DNA from: Pholiota molesta
Taxonomy: Eukaryota; Basidiomycota; Agaricomycetes; Agaricales; Strophariaceae
NCBI GenBank assembly: GCA_014925825.1
Contig: JACGCK010000011.1
Location: 620,001 to 684,000 of the forward strand
Length of the DNA stretch: 64,000 nt
Direction of reading: 5' to 3'
Of the stretch, positions 35,556 through 46,863 are shown one piece after another. Both the position numbers and the translations under genes were made by a program. Under the pieces are notes generated by a model. That model was not told where the DNA came from, did not search any database, and saw only the letters and a program-made list of their open reading frames with translations. Positions within the stretch are counted from its first letter, which is position 1; each line of letters starts with the position of its first letter.

Positions 35556-36438
35556 GGTGGCAGCAAGAGGTAATCGAAGACCAGAGCAATTTGTGCGCCA
35601 CCCAGGAAATATGATTGAAGCTTGGGATCTAAATGTTTCCGGGCTGCGGATAAAGAGCATGCTGGGAAAAACTGTTTCGCCAGTGAGAGGACACGGTCTC
35701 GAGCGCTTCACATGCTATTCTTATCATGGAAAGTAAGCATTACACAGGATTTCAGAAGCACCATAGTGGATGGAGCGTCGTGGGCTTTCGGCGTCGATAA
35801 AAGCACATAACCGGGTAGTTTCTTCACAGAGGAGTCAACGGAAGGGAAACGGGAACGATTTCCCAGCCTTCTACCGGTAGGCACCGGGAGACATCGCCGA
35901 GAGTCATTCCAGCAGTAACCAGATGGCATCCAGCTCTGCATGTGCCTTTATGTAAGATATAGCTATCGAGCTATGTTACAGATCACCCAAGGTAAAGAGC
36001 TGATTTTCCCAGTTTCAGTGCCGAAAATTGCTCGCGTGAGAGTGCAAAGAATTAGAAACGTCAAGGGAGAATGCAAGGAGATCAGTTCGTCCACAGCATT
36101 CACTCAATATGATGTGTGGAGAGTGCGACGATGTCTGATTGATGAAGCTCGGTGGATATGGGGATGTGGAAAGAGACTGGCAATGTCGTTATCTGATTTC
36201 CAGGCTGCGACTTGAGGCCATGTTTTCACACGGATGACGATACAAAGGGAGAGTTTCACACTGGGACTAGATTGGAATGAGGAGGCGTGATCATCGTGGA
36301 GTAAGTCAACAAAAAGACACTGAAAATATATCATAAGTTAGGCAAATAGAGTTTCAGTGCCATGCGCCCGACGACGCGACTACGCACTTAAAAATAATGC
36401 CTCGAGAGGAATGCTCGAGACTCAGCGCTCAACGATGA
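35556..36438. other. Intergenic region, no supported gene
   Basis: About 880 bp holding the membrane-protein promoter and the TAPT1 3' end. A 91-codon plus-strand frame (35,940-36,215) has no recognisable motif and no intron structure; I do not call it a gene. Confidence 0.45.
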
Positions 36439-38840
36439 TTACCAGATCCGTTTAACCATGGTATACCGCGTGAGATCCTCAAGCTTCACCCTGCCTTTCT
36501 TTTTTCCGTGTTCTCCGGCCTTGTTCTCCCCCATTTCCGATGTGTGGGGCACGTCATCACGATCGCTGTCCAGAAGCGTTTTGAGCTTCTTGTTGTATGC
36601 CTGCCACATAATATTAGGCTTATCATTTCCTATTGAAGGTCGGATAATGGCCATTTACCTGTTCTTCTTTCCCCTCGCCAATGGGATCTCGACCGAAGTC
36701 ATTTACAACATCCGCTGCTTCGCGTGCTTCCATGCCAGCTCGGCGTCGGGTGGCATAACTGAGCAGATTTACGCCGGTTATGATTTTAATGCCCACGAAA
36801 CTGTAGAGGTGCATCAATGAGATAGGTTCAATGCCATATGCTACAACATACCATAGCCAGAAAGAAGTCCCATGATTCCCCAGGTTAGATAGTGCATTAT
36901 CTCCGCATTGCTTAAGGACCGAATGGTCCAGGTCCAGGGCGAAGCAAAGTCTGAGCTGGAGGCGAACATTAGATTGATCGACTGTGAACCAACAAGGATG
37001 GCCAGCGCTGCCAACGGCAAGGACGCGAATCCTAGTCGACGAGCGACAAGTGGAGACTGATCGACGTATGAATGCTGGAAATAAAGGTACCATGATTTAG
37101 TTTATTCGAATGAAGCAGAACGTGATACGTACCTTCCTGGCCCCTCGTCTGCCGAAAGCACTCATGCTAGCGAGATCTCGACAGAGGACATCGACATAGC
37201 GTTCGTAGACAGAGGGCCGAATGTGATTGAATTTGGTGATGAACGCGTGCTTTAACCAGTCCACCAACATCTCTGATGCCATCACCGTAAGGACTGGCTG
37301 GTCGAATTGTTAGTTAAATTTGCGGACAACATAAGAGGTGAGCAGCCTACATATGTGATTGTCCAAATAATATTGTTCCCCCTGACCCATCCAAAGCTCT
37401 TCGGAAGGACGAAACCCCCTGTGAAGTCAAATTCTGAGCCGCTCAGCTCAATGAGATTCCGGAATGCAACGATGGTGAGCATAAGTGAAAGTGTGAACCG
37501 TTCGACAATGTCTGTCATTTGCATTCAGTAGGGTTTAGCACATGGATGATAATTTTTGCTTACCAGCACAAGTTATCTGGAAAAGGCTGTCTTTCTCGAA
37601 TTTCTTGAAGACACTTCCTTAATTCGACAAATTGGTTGGAAACCAAAAGTGTTAGAGTGCGTGGTCGTAAGAATTGACAGCGACATTGAGCGAAATCAAC
37701 TGATACACCATTACAAGTGCATGAGCCACTGAAGCCGCAGGTAAGGAAGCAAAATTGAACATAAAGCAGCTAAAACACACCATTATACGCTAGAGCGAGG
37801 AAAAAGAAAAGAAAAGGTCGGAAAGTACGAGTCGATACAGGACTGCGACGTGATAACGGTTCAAGGGTTGAACGAGAGAACAAACAGTCAAGGATATCTT
37901 GACCATGGAGGCGCATAGGCGATCACCAATCTGGAAGGGTGACGTTTTAAATAATAGGAATAGGAATTCGAACAGAGCACAACCTCAAGCGCATTGAATA
38001 TCACGTAGAGTTTGATGGTTTCTTGGCCCCGAATAGTGTGGTATATTTTGCTCGCGTCAGTGAGAGGATTCAGAATAAGTAGCGAGGCAATGAGCAGCAG
38101 CGCCCGCAATAAATCAGCTTTTTGAGATGGAGGAAGGGTGGTGGAGATCTTCTGAAGATGTTCGCAATAAATGGAAACAGTGCTAGCACAAATCGTATCG
38201 GTAGAATGGTGAAGGTGTAGAGGAAGGAATCGAAGCAAAGAATGAAGCCAAAGCCTATTATCTGTGAAAACATAAATCTTCCGTTCCAAAGTCAAAACCA
38301 TTTGGCGCACCTTTTCCATTGCGAGGGGGATTTTCAAAAATTACTGACTCGCTCCCACTTCAACTCCTGATGTGAATCAAAATCCGTAGCTAGTAATTCT
38401 TCTTGCAAATAGTCCCAGAGAGAAAATGGGGCATCGTAGGTCTCTTGCCGAGTAGGCGAAGTCTCTCAAAAGTCGGTGATATAGGCGAGACCGGAGTTGG
38501 AGGAGAAAAGGGCCGCGAAGGTTGAATAGGAGTGGGTGGTAATGAGGCATAGGCAGTCGGAGGTGGCCTTTTCTCAAACATATTCCTGACTGGCGACGTT
38601 GACCTCCCGCGCGGCAGTAATCAGCTGTCACTGGCCGATGATAGTCCTCATAGTCGGATCCGTCGGTAAGGTGGTCGTGATGGTGAGCGAGGCAGTTCGG
38701 GAGACAGGGCTCAACGAAGTTCTTCTAGCAATCGGAGCTGAAGCTAAAGACTTTGGCGAACCTTGTGTCCAGCCCGTTGTGATTGAGGAAACCCGTCGTC
38801 TCAGTTTGCGAGCTCGTCTTGAGCCATGTTGACTCGCCAT
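36439..38840 (-). CDS. TAPT1 family (DUF747) ER membrane protein
   Basis: The N-terminal part is disordered and Pro/Ser/Arg-rich (SPISPTFERLRLLGKRP). The family core begins FSLWDYLQEELLATDFDS and HQELKWERVSNF, then IGFGFILCFDSFLYTFTIL, LRALLLIASLLILNPLTDAS followed by KIYHTIRGQETIKLYVIFNA, then LVSNQFVELR, the IVERFTLSLMLTIVAFRNL helix, ASEMLVDWLKHAFITKFNHI with RPSVYERYVDVLCRDLAS, and a terminal segment VKLEDLTRYTMVKRIW. These are the conserved blocks of TAPT1 and yeast Emp65, a multi-span ER protein that works with SUN-domain Slp1 in protecting folding membrane proteins. One T is apparently missing in the T-run near 38,335 (VSNF then LKIPLAMEK). At least nine introns are present; not all borders were fixed. 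Confidence 0.87.
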
Positions 38841-39556
38841 AGCAGTAGTTATTTAACACGGAGGGATGTTGTAGACGGCACAGAGGCGCCGCGCGCTAGG
38901 CTAGCGCACATGTCAACTACACGTCATATGTCACACGGCATACTTATGTCACAGAGTCACGCTCGGCGAAGGCCGCAACCAGTCCAATTCGGTACAATGG
39001 ACCCACAAGAAAACTAATTGCCATTAGCAGAGGGCTCGGGATCGAAATTCGCAAATTATCATTCAAGTCGTTTTTTTTCATTGGAAAATAAGCGAATTTA
39101 CATTACAGGTACAGATACATGACAGGAAGTACAAATGAGTGTGGTAGATATGGCAAAGGTAGAAAACATGGAAATGAAATACGAGACAAACACACGCAAG
39201 CGAAAGGAAAGTGTGACATGCAGTGGTAGTACATGATGATGCAGGATAACGGAAAGGGTTTGTGCATAACGGTGCTGATGTGAAAATGATGGATGAAATG
39301 AAAAGGAGGGTGGGCTACAACAGTGATCGATGTGCAATAAAGAAAAAATCGAGAGAGAAAGAATTCAAATGAGATCGCAAGTATTGAAAGGAAAAATAGA
39401 GAGGTATGTGAATGATATTACTTACACAAGTTCCTTGAACGCAATGAATGATACACACAACAATACGTTAGACATGACAGAAAGCGTGAAGAACTCTAAT
39501 ATCGGCGGCGAGGTCGTTGTGCCATAGATCCTGGTAGAAAGAAGATCGGAGTAAAA
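38841..39556. other. Intergenic region upstream of TAPT1
   Basis: About 700 bp. It contains TAPT1's promoter with a run of CACGTC, ATGTCAC and GTCACAG-like words (38,915-38,965) that could be bZIP-type sites, and the 3' flank of the next gene. No supported gene. Confidence 0.4.
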
Positions 39557-40893
39557 TTAAAATCGTGGACCTTGGTTGAGCTTCGTCCTCGTAATACCCC
39601 TTTTGTGATGGTTGCGAGTGGGAGGAGGAAAATCGTTCTCCGCCATCAACTTTATGCTACCATCGAAGGCGACATGAGGATGGATGGGTACCTGGTTTCT
39701 GGGATCCTTACGAGTGCTTTTGAAAGGCTCCAAAGGTAAAGGCATGCTAATGTTAACAGTGCTGCTCGGGTTATTTTGCTGCGGGGAAGCTTTAGGGTAA
39801 CGTTGGCCTGGTGGGATGCATGAAGTGTTTGGCATCAGCGACAACACGGGTGTCAAGAGCGATTGGTTGAGCAACAGCTCGTGCTAAATAATGAGAGCCA
39901 CCATGAATGTGGGCATGCTGAGAAGCTGCTGCATTTGACTGTTGATAAATTACACGACGCTCGGCGCCGTTGCGGACAGCATGGGCGCCTGATTCCATGT
40001 AGGCGCGGAGATGCTGAGAAGGGCGGATAGAGTCCGAGGCAAAGCGTTGACGAGGAAGGCGAATCATTGAGTCTCTGGAGGCGTCGTCCACGGTAAGGAC
40101 TCGCCCATGGTCGAGTGATTGTGATCGTTGGATCGCCTCGCGCTCGGCCTCGTGCTCTAGACGCGTTTTCTTCGTGTTTTCCTTAGCGCCCAATGTCGTA
40201 TTCTCAGGAAGAAGATCGTTAGGGGCGACAGCATCTCGAGATCCTAAGACAGGAAATAGATTACGCTGGTACCGTAGCTCCTTCGCTAGGTTTGGGAGGG
40301 CAACGGGCTGAAGGGGGCGCATTTCGGACTTTCTAAACGGGTCAAAATCAAGAGCGGTGTTTCTCGGCCAGTCACACGAGTTATAATACGAGCTTTTGTT
40401 CCGAAGGTTTGATGAGTTAGGAATAGCAGGGATGGATGTAGGGACGGGGGGAAACTGCTTTATGAGGTCGTCGCGGGCTTGCCTGCTACTCTTCTTGAGT
40501 TTGGAGGTTCCACGCGAGGAAGATCACGTTGACAATCGCTAAGAGAGGAGTCCTGATGAAGTGAATAGAGTAGTAGAGCGACTGACCCCGTATTCACAGG
40601 CTCGGTTACGACAAGCTCAATTTTTTGCTCTCTCAGTGGCTTTTCCTTCTCCTTAGTCCAGACGGGCTTGGTGGGTCGGTTGGCGTAGACATCCGGGTCG
40701 ATCGCGTGGTTGTAGCCACCGAGTGATATGGAGCGAGAACGCCTGAAGGTTCTGTTGCGGGGGAATTAGGCGTAGCATTGACTTGATTTTTATCGGTGGA
40801 TTCAGTCTTCAGCCTGACCAGGATGTTAATCAGGAAAGAAGGAATTGATTGGGTAGAAAAGACGACTTACTTCTTCGAAAATAACCGTCGCAT
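39557..40893 (-). CDS. Unknown disordered protein with MRRLFSKK start
   Basis: The start MRRLFSKK ends at a GTAAGT donor; the next exon has TPNSPATEPSGVLAPYHSVA, then DPDVYANRPTKPVWTKEKEK, and the long exon ELRYQRNLFPVLGSRDAV, TKKTRLEHEAEREAIQRSQS, LPRQRFASDSIRPSQHLRAY and SGAHAVRNGAERRVIYQQSN. A one-base shift near 39,860 leads into IPPGQRYPKASPQQ and the end GITRTKLNQGPRF. The protein is polar, rich in Pro/Ser/Arg and without membrane segments. The short basic start and the TKPVWTKEKEK block look conserved in type to me from basidiomycete hypothetical proteins, but I cannot name a family. MCB elements lie upstream (41,190 and 41,498). Confidence 0.6.
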
Positions 40894-41189
40894 GTTATTT
40901 GTGGTGAGGTGCGTAGGCTCAGCCTGTGGCTATAGCGGGGATACTAGAGGGCAGAATGGCTTAAAGTGGATAAACTATGAGAGGGCAAGCGCTCGACTAG
41001 GAGAGGATGAATGATTTGGACTATGTGGCAGGCTTTGGATGAGTTAGGCGGGGAGTCTCAGGCGTCTCTGAGTCTTTGTTTTTATACCTGGAGAAATGCG
41101 TGGGTAGTGACCCTGCGAGGTGGCACGAACCAATCCACCAACCATTGTCGCCCGTATCAACATGATAAACAAGCGCTGAAGGGCCTTCA

Positions 41190-41525
41190 ACGCGTTAGTG
41201 GCATTTGCCCAAAATGGTAACATTGCTTCGAGAAATGGAAAGTCAGCTCTGTTTTTGTTCTAATTCTGTCCATAAAACCTTTGCTTGATAAAAGCGGACA
41301 AAATTTGAAGAGAATAATGCGACCTTGGAAGTCATCGAAGATTCAGGATCAATATTGGATCAATATGCATTTTCTATATTATGGCCTGCATACCAAAGCA
41401 CCGAGGGATAGTTTTCAAGCAGCTGTAAACATATCTGTAGGATTCGATCCATTTTCACAAGAAACTGGAAGGCCCCAGAAAAATAAAAGTGCTTGAAACG
41501 CGTCGCGCGACGCCAACGCGACGCG
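41190..41525. promoter_or_regulatory. MCB elements and CG-rich palindrome upstream of the 39.6-40.9 kb gene
   Basis: ACGCGT occurs at 41,190-41,195 and 41,498-41,503, 300 and 605 bp upstream of the unknown gene's start. The second is part of a 14-bp perfect palindrome, GCGTCGCGCGACGC (41,500-41,513), followed by CGCGACGCG (41,517-41,525), the reverse complement of CGCGTCGCG at 41,499-41,507. The same 9-mer occurs twice in the CDC6 promoter. Confidence 0.5.
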
Positions 41526-42181
41526 CTTGTGTATTGCTTTCGCGGTCACATGGCAAACGCGGTGGCGCGTACCTGCGCGCTGCTTGCGCGTACTGAAACC
41601 AGGCTTAGGCGCATTCGTCGCCGTCACTGTCGCCAGCCAGATATTTTTCGCTTTCATTACGAAGTAGACTCCGAAAAAAAATCATCTCGATACAACATTT
41701 CATTGGTCTTGGTACACTACAGATTTTTGTCTACATAATTTGCTTTCTTTCCTTCTACCCCGTAAGCACCGATATGTAGGAGAAAAGAGAGCGAAAGGGT
41801 CCTATGGGTAATCATATAATCATAAATAGCCAGAAAGGCCACAATAGAGGTCATACTAGTAAGAGAGTCGAATACAACGAGTCGGGACGCGAAACAAAAC
41901 GAGATGGAGAGGAAGAAGGCCTTATCATGAAACGAGGAAAGAACAGAAAAATGAATGCAATGAGGGGATAGTTACTGTGTGGATGACGAAAGCAATATGT
42001 GAAGGTATGAATGATATCGTAACCGAAGGGAATGCGAGAGACATTGACGAGAGGATGCATAATGAATGATAAAAAAGATGATGATAATGCAAGGGAAGCA
42101 CGTGTTGAGAGCAAAAGACAATTCCAGAAAGAAAGAGAAAACGGAGCAAAAATGCATATATGAGAGCAGAATAGAAGGAAA

Positions 42182-44296
42182 TTAATCTTGGAAAGCACCA
42201 GCAAGGATATCAATGTTCGAATTCGACGCAGCGGCAGCAGCCTTGATATCGCGCATAAGACGCGCCTGCTCGCGTTGCCAAATACCGCGAACTTCCTCCT
42301 CCCGAGGGTCGCCAGCAGTACCAGCGCCTGTGACACCGAGGCCGCGGAGAACCTCGTCACCCCACATGCCCTCGACCAGCCTGACTTCGCCAACAGCGCC
42401 AGCACCACTCTTTCCGAGACCACCGCCAAACGAAGCAGAGCGACCGAACGCCTTCCTGCCTTTACCCGAAGGCGATGTGGTAGCAAGGAGGGACGACGAA
42501 AGGGAGACGATGCCATTGCCCTCTAGGACGCCCATCAGATCGCCAAATTCGTTTCGCGAAACAGGATCGAAGAGCCCCATCTCGGTGCGGGATAGAAGGC
42601 TGGAGTAGTAGCTATGCAAGGCGCCGGTCTCGATGCCGACTGCAGGACGAGAGACAGGTGTATTGGGGAGAGAGGAGGTGCGTTTCACGGGTGAGGCGGA
42701 TGCCTTTCTCGGCGAGGCAGATGTCGATACCGAAAGTGAGAGACGGGCCTCAAGACGTTTGGACGCGAGCAGAATGCTCAAGAGAACTAGGCGAGCTTGG
42801 AGGCCGAGATTATGGATTTTTGTGGCGGTCTCGCTACTGCTTGAGCTGGTGGTAGCGACCGAGGGCGCAGCTGACGGAGTAATGCCCTTTGAGACCGCAG
42901 ATGGAGTGTAGGCTTTGAGAGCCGCAAGAATATGTTGCGGGGTAACGCTCACAGGAGCGGATACAAGTGGGTTCTCGTCAACAGGCTCTTTGGGCACAAG
43001 GGCCAAGTCAATTGCACCTCGCAATACTTCGAAGAGGCTTCGAACATCGCCAGTGATGGCGGCAATTTTCTTGGTCAAGAGCATAAGGGCCGGAGGAGGA
43101 AGAAATTTCTTCACATTTGCAGTTGTCTGAGAAGGTGCCTCGCCTTCGGAGAGAGTATCTAAGCGGGATTGCAGAATCGCTTGCAACTGCGCAGGAGTAT
43201 AAGGTGCGAAGTGAATGGTGCGAACATTTGATGACGGGGCGAAAGCATTAGAAGATGCCGTTAGAGTGTGAGTGTTTGCAATGCCGATGAGTCGCAGAAC
43301 GGTGGGAAGAGTTTCTGTCAGAGTGAAGATTGACGATAACGCTTGTGCAGATGAAGCGATGTGGTCAAGCTCATCTAGTATGAGGATACTAAGAAATAGT
43401 GTATCAGAAAGGGTAAAGAAGAAAATTTAATGTCGCTTACTATTTGACCTTCAAGGTACTCAAAAGAGACTGAACCATCTCTCGACCCTTGAGTTTCTTG
43501 CCAGCGGCTGCCTTTCGCTTCGATCCGGCGCTAAGGTCCTCGATCATTCTTTCCCACAATGCGTCAACACTTTTGAGTGCCATGCAGTTGATTGAGACAA
43601 CCTTGAGGTCGCTTTCCTTCGCGGTCGACACCTGACGGATAATTTCATTGACAAGAGCTGTCTTTCCTGTGCCTGGAGATCCTGAGACAAACATGCTAGA
43701 AGCACCTTCATCCTCAACCATCGAGGTGCCCTCAATGAAGGGAGTGAGGAACTCAAGAATCGAAGCGCGTTCCGCTTCACGGCCAGCAATCTCGGTCTGC
43801 GTGTTATTGCAGGTGGATCGGAGAAGTGCACGAACGCGAGCATGAAGAGGGAGTAGAATTGTCGGCGGAGTTGGAGGTGGCGTCGAGATGGTCATCTGCG
43901 CAATGTCGGCGGATGGGGTGGCAGGCGCCAACGACGATACGGATGCCGTGCGACGAGGTGCTAAAGACGGAGTTAATGTGGAACATCCATGGAACACAAG
44001 AAAGAAAACATACCTGGTCGAGTGCGCGTAGGTGTCGCGATGACACCCGAGGTCACGGTGCGCCTGAGCGCTCTTGCTGATCGTGGCGAGGAGGGCGCGC
44101 TGAGAGCCCCATATTTAAATGGGGGAATGTTCTCCTTGTTACCGTCCCCATCTTCGACAGAGGTACTTGTCCGAGCGCGTTTCGGGTTGGGTGTGCTGTC
44201 AGGTGTCTGCAGCTGCTCACAAGCCTGCACAGAGGGCGCGGGCGACGACGAGACTTGATGTCCCCTCTTCCCAAGAACCGAGCTACGAGTAAGCAT
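42182..44296 (-). CDS. CDC6: Replication-licensing ATPase Cdc6
   Basis: Three exons (44,014-44,296; 43,441-43,960; 42,182-43,388) with introns of 53 and 52 bp give a continuous 669-residue protein. The N-terminus (MLTRSSVLGKRG) holds a KEN box in GNKENIPPF, a basic stretch NPKRAR and a CDK site in ATPTRTR. The AAA+ domain has Walker A in VSGSPGTGKTALVNE, Walker B in CILILDELDH, sensor 1 LIGIANTHTL and sensor 2 GDVRSLFEVLRGAID. The C-terminal part carries two more CDK-type sites (ASPRK, ASPVK) and a winged-helix domain with HSYYSSLLSRTEMGLFDPVS and EFGDLMGVLEGNGIVSLS. Cdc6 loads MCM helicase with ORC and Cdt1 at origins. Start chosen at the ATG after the promoter elements; an upstream in-frame ATG at 44,422 would add an unlikely extension. 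ACGCGT sites upstream imply G1/S control. Confidence 0.95.
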
Positions 44297-44428
44297 GATG
44301 AAGTGGCAGATGGGTCGAGGTCGATGAAGTCGAGGAGGTCGAGGATAAAGAGGAACAAGAGGGGAGGTGGCCCTGGAAAATGTATATGATCTCTCACAGT
44401 TCAATCTCCGCCATCTCATCAAAACGAG

Positions 44429-44479
44429 CGCGTCGCGCGTAAAGTGTCAACGCGTCGCGTTTGTCACGTGTAGACGCGT
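44429..44479. promoter_or_regulatory. MCB cluster in the CDC6 promoter
   Basis: Two exact ACGCGT elements (44,450-44,455 and 44,474-44,479) lie 154 and 178 bp upstream of the CDC6 ATG. They are embedded in CGCGTCGCG repeats at 44,429-44,437 and 44,451-44,459, with a CACGTG between them at about 44,465. MCB sites bind MBF (Mbp1/Swi6-type) factors that drive G1/S transcription in fungi, and CDC6/cdc18 is a classical MBF target. Confidence 0.75.
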
Positions 44480-45000
44480 GCGATCAACCTGATCAACCCA
44501 AGCGTGTTATTGAAATACGTCATCAAGAGGCGCGAAAGGCATTCCTATTCATCGAAATACATCTACCAATGACCCAAATTTCCAAGAGAACGCGTATAAG
44601 TGGACCTAATCTCCATTAATTATGATTATAATTATTTCTCTGGGTTAGTCACATTATTAACGGTATGAATGGTAATTAATTACATGTACATGGCATCCAA
44701 GACTGAACAAAAGGACCAGAACATCCGTCGCAGATCACCGATCGCGATGTATCCTCTCATCTCAATACTTTATCCTCATCACAGAAACATGCATAACATA
44801 CTTTGTTCTACCTTCGATCAATATTAGACAGATACTAGTCATTTACTGGGATCCCAAGAATTACGGAGATCTATTTTAACAACAAAGTCGAGCAATACAT
44901 AGCCTAGAAGTATCATTATTCGGTACTTAGAAGTTGATGGTAAGAGCTACTGCTAACAGAAATTAGGCGCAAAGGGGTATATATGGAGAGATAAGGAGCC
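44480..45000. other. Intergenic region, AT-rich
   Basis: About 520 bp between the CDC6 promoter and the 3' end of the next gene. Long A/T tracts such as AATTATGATTATAATTATT near 44,618; no gene. Confidence 0.45.
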
Positions 45001-46286
45001 TCACGCAACAGTTACTGATTGACTACCCTGCTTTTTCTCCTGTAGTTCTATACCAGCATCATCACCGTTCTCGATAGCCAAAATCTTGCCCTCATTCAAG
45101 CCCTTCTCGTCTCTCCGCTTCGCCTCCTTCTTCAACCTCTTTTGTTTCTCTTTCTCTGTCTCGTCACGCCACCGCCAATCACCCAAGAGCCCTGTACCGA
45201 ACGTTTTGCGAACGTTATACCCAACCAAGACGACGGTGGTCAGCCACTCCGGTAGCACATGCAGTATATAGAACGCAGCCTTCTGTCCAGAGCTATTCAG
45301 AGGGTCGGGTGCGGTCAATGAGGTTGTTTTATATCTCATGACGACTAAGCGGTATACAGATATTATCGCCTATCAGAAAAAGTGCCATGTAAATTATTGG
45401 TTATCCAAGGGAAATAGATTAATGCGCTCACAATGAGGATAGTCATATGGCCTAAAACCACGATGCCATGATGACTGATTCGAGAAAGACGAGACCGTCC
45501 CCACCATGCTATAGCATATAGCACGATAGTTAAGAACAGTACGACGGCCGTGCTCACATATCTAGCACCGAAGAAGAGAAATCAGCTCAAACACGCTTTT
45601 TGTCTTTGTGAACGCCACATGGTCTACTTACCTCAATTTCATTGTTTGATCCGCGTTAGCCTGGTTATCGAACACATTGCTATAATGAGTGTTCGCAATA
45701 ATCCCGGGGACCGTCCCCGCCAAAAATGCCAACGCCAAAAGGCCCGTCCAACTCCGGAGCCTTGCCCTCAATAACGGCTGGTCAGGCGTGCCTTCAGGTG
45801 GAGGTTCCACGAAATAGCCCTTCGTCGCCGCCGCTGGGGATTGAAAGTACGTCGCGGACCCGTATGTGGGGTTCACGAGGAGACAGCGGAGGATGCCGGC
45901 GAGGTCACTTGCGATACCGACGAAGCCCATGCCGAAGCTGATCTGCATGTACGTCGCGAGCCCATGGCTGAAGCGCTTTCCTTCGTTGCGTGATTGCACC
46001 GCGCGTAGGGAAAAAATAACGATCCTATAAGACGAAAATAAGAAACTGATCAGTCGTTGTTCTCTGAAGGATGTGGGGGATCAGAAGTTATTGGGATCCG
46101 GTTATAGACTCACCGTTCAATGGAGAAAGTCACTGTCCCGATTAACAACGTTGTCCTTGAGCGCCTGTGCAGCATGCGATATAGGGTGAGAGGCACCAAC
46201 AGCGCGTACAGCACCGCAAAGAGTATCGATGGCACAAAATCCACTGGAAGGGGCGTGCCCCCAATAGGCGCTGGGAAGTTGACCAT
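45001..46286 (-). CDS. Multi-span membrane protein, family uncertain
   Basis: The start MVNFPAPIGGTPLPVDFVPS is followed by helices ILFAVLYALLVPLTLYRML, LLIGTVTFSIERIVIFSLRA, ISFGMGFVGIASDLAGILR, WTGLLALAFLAGTVPGIIAN, STAVVLFLTIVLYAIAWW, GIVVLGHMTILI with YFPWITNN, and FYILHVLPEWLTTVVLVGYN. That is about seven spans. The cytosolic tail is charged (RDETEKEKQKRLKKEAKRRD) and ends GSQSVTVA. Four or five short GT-AG introns are seen and no frame break is needed. The plan and the helix before the tail recall fungal RTA1-like lipid-exporter proteins, but I do not see that family's key residues clearly, so I leave it unnamed. Confidence 0.75.
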
Positions 46287-46863
46287 AATAGCTATCGATC
46301 GAGGTCTATAACGACCAGAAAACAGTGACGACCTATAGAGCGGAACCGGAGAGTGTAAAATCCAGGTGGAAAAGATATTTGAGGAGGGTGCCTAGGAGGG
46401 GTGATATAAATATTGGAGCTTCATGCTTCCGAAGCGAGGCCAAAGCAATGTGTGGAGATCCATACCACTGATGCGCAGTATATTAGGCCGCCGCACAGTG
46501 TATATGGACAAGAATCAAGATACCTGTACAGCGTTTCAGTCGTGTGGATCCTTCTATTTGTTTTCCAGCCTGTCATAGTCGGAATTTGTCGCATCAGGGA
46601 ATTTTCCAAGGGCATGCGTGTTGCATGCGTGCCAACTTAATGCGTGCTGTGCGGTACAGGGCATCATATGACAGAAGGCAAAAATGCCTCACTTGATATG
46701 TCATTTTCCAAGTAGAAGGCGGAACGTGTTCCGACGAGCTAATCTGCACACTTATCCCGAGTGTATCGAATGCATAGTTACAAGTAATAAATAAAACACA
46801 AATACGTATGTGTCAAATCCTCGAAAGCAAAGCAACTTTAACAGTACATAGCAAAGAACAACA
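46287..46863. other. Intergenic region, no supported gene
   Basis: About 580 bp upstream of the membrane-protein gene and downstream of the fucosyltransferase-like gene. Short open frames below 76 codons lie on both strands and mirror one another; none is supported. Confidence 0.45.

Noticed and set aside
35940..36215. 91-codon plus-strand frame in the TAPT1 3' flank
   Set aside because: No recognisable domain, no splice signals, and it lies between two well supported minus-strand genes.
41851..42516. 221-codon minus-strand frame next to CDC6
   Set aside because: It overlaps the CDC6 3' exon in another frame. The CDC6 frame has family-conserved sequence to its stop at 42,182, and the rest of this frame lies in an AT-rich 3' flank.
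45001..46286. Naming the multi-span protein RTA1 or a GPCR
   Set aside because: Topology is similar but the signature residues of those families could not be seen, so the protein is left unnamed.
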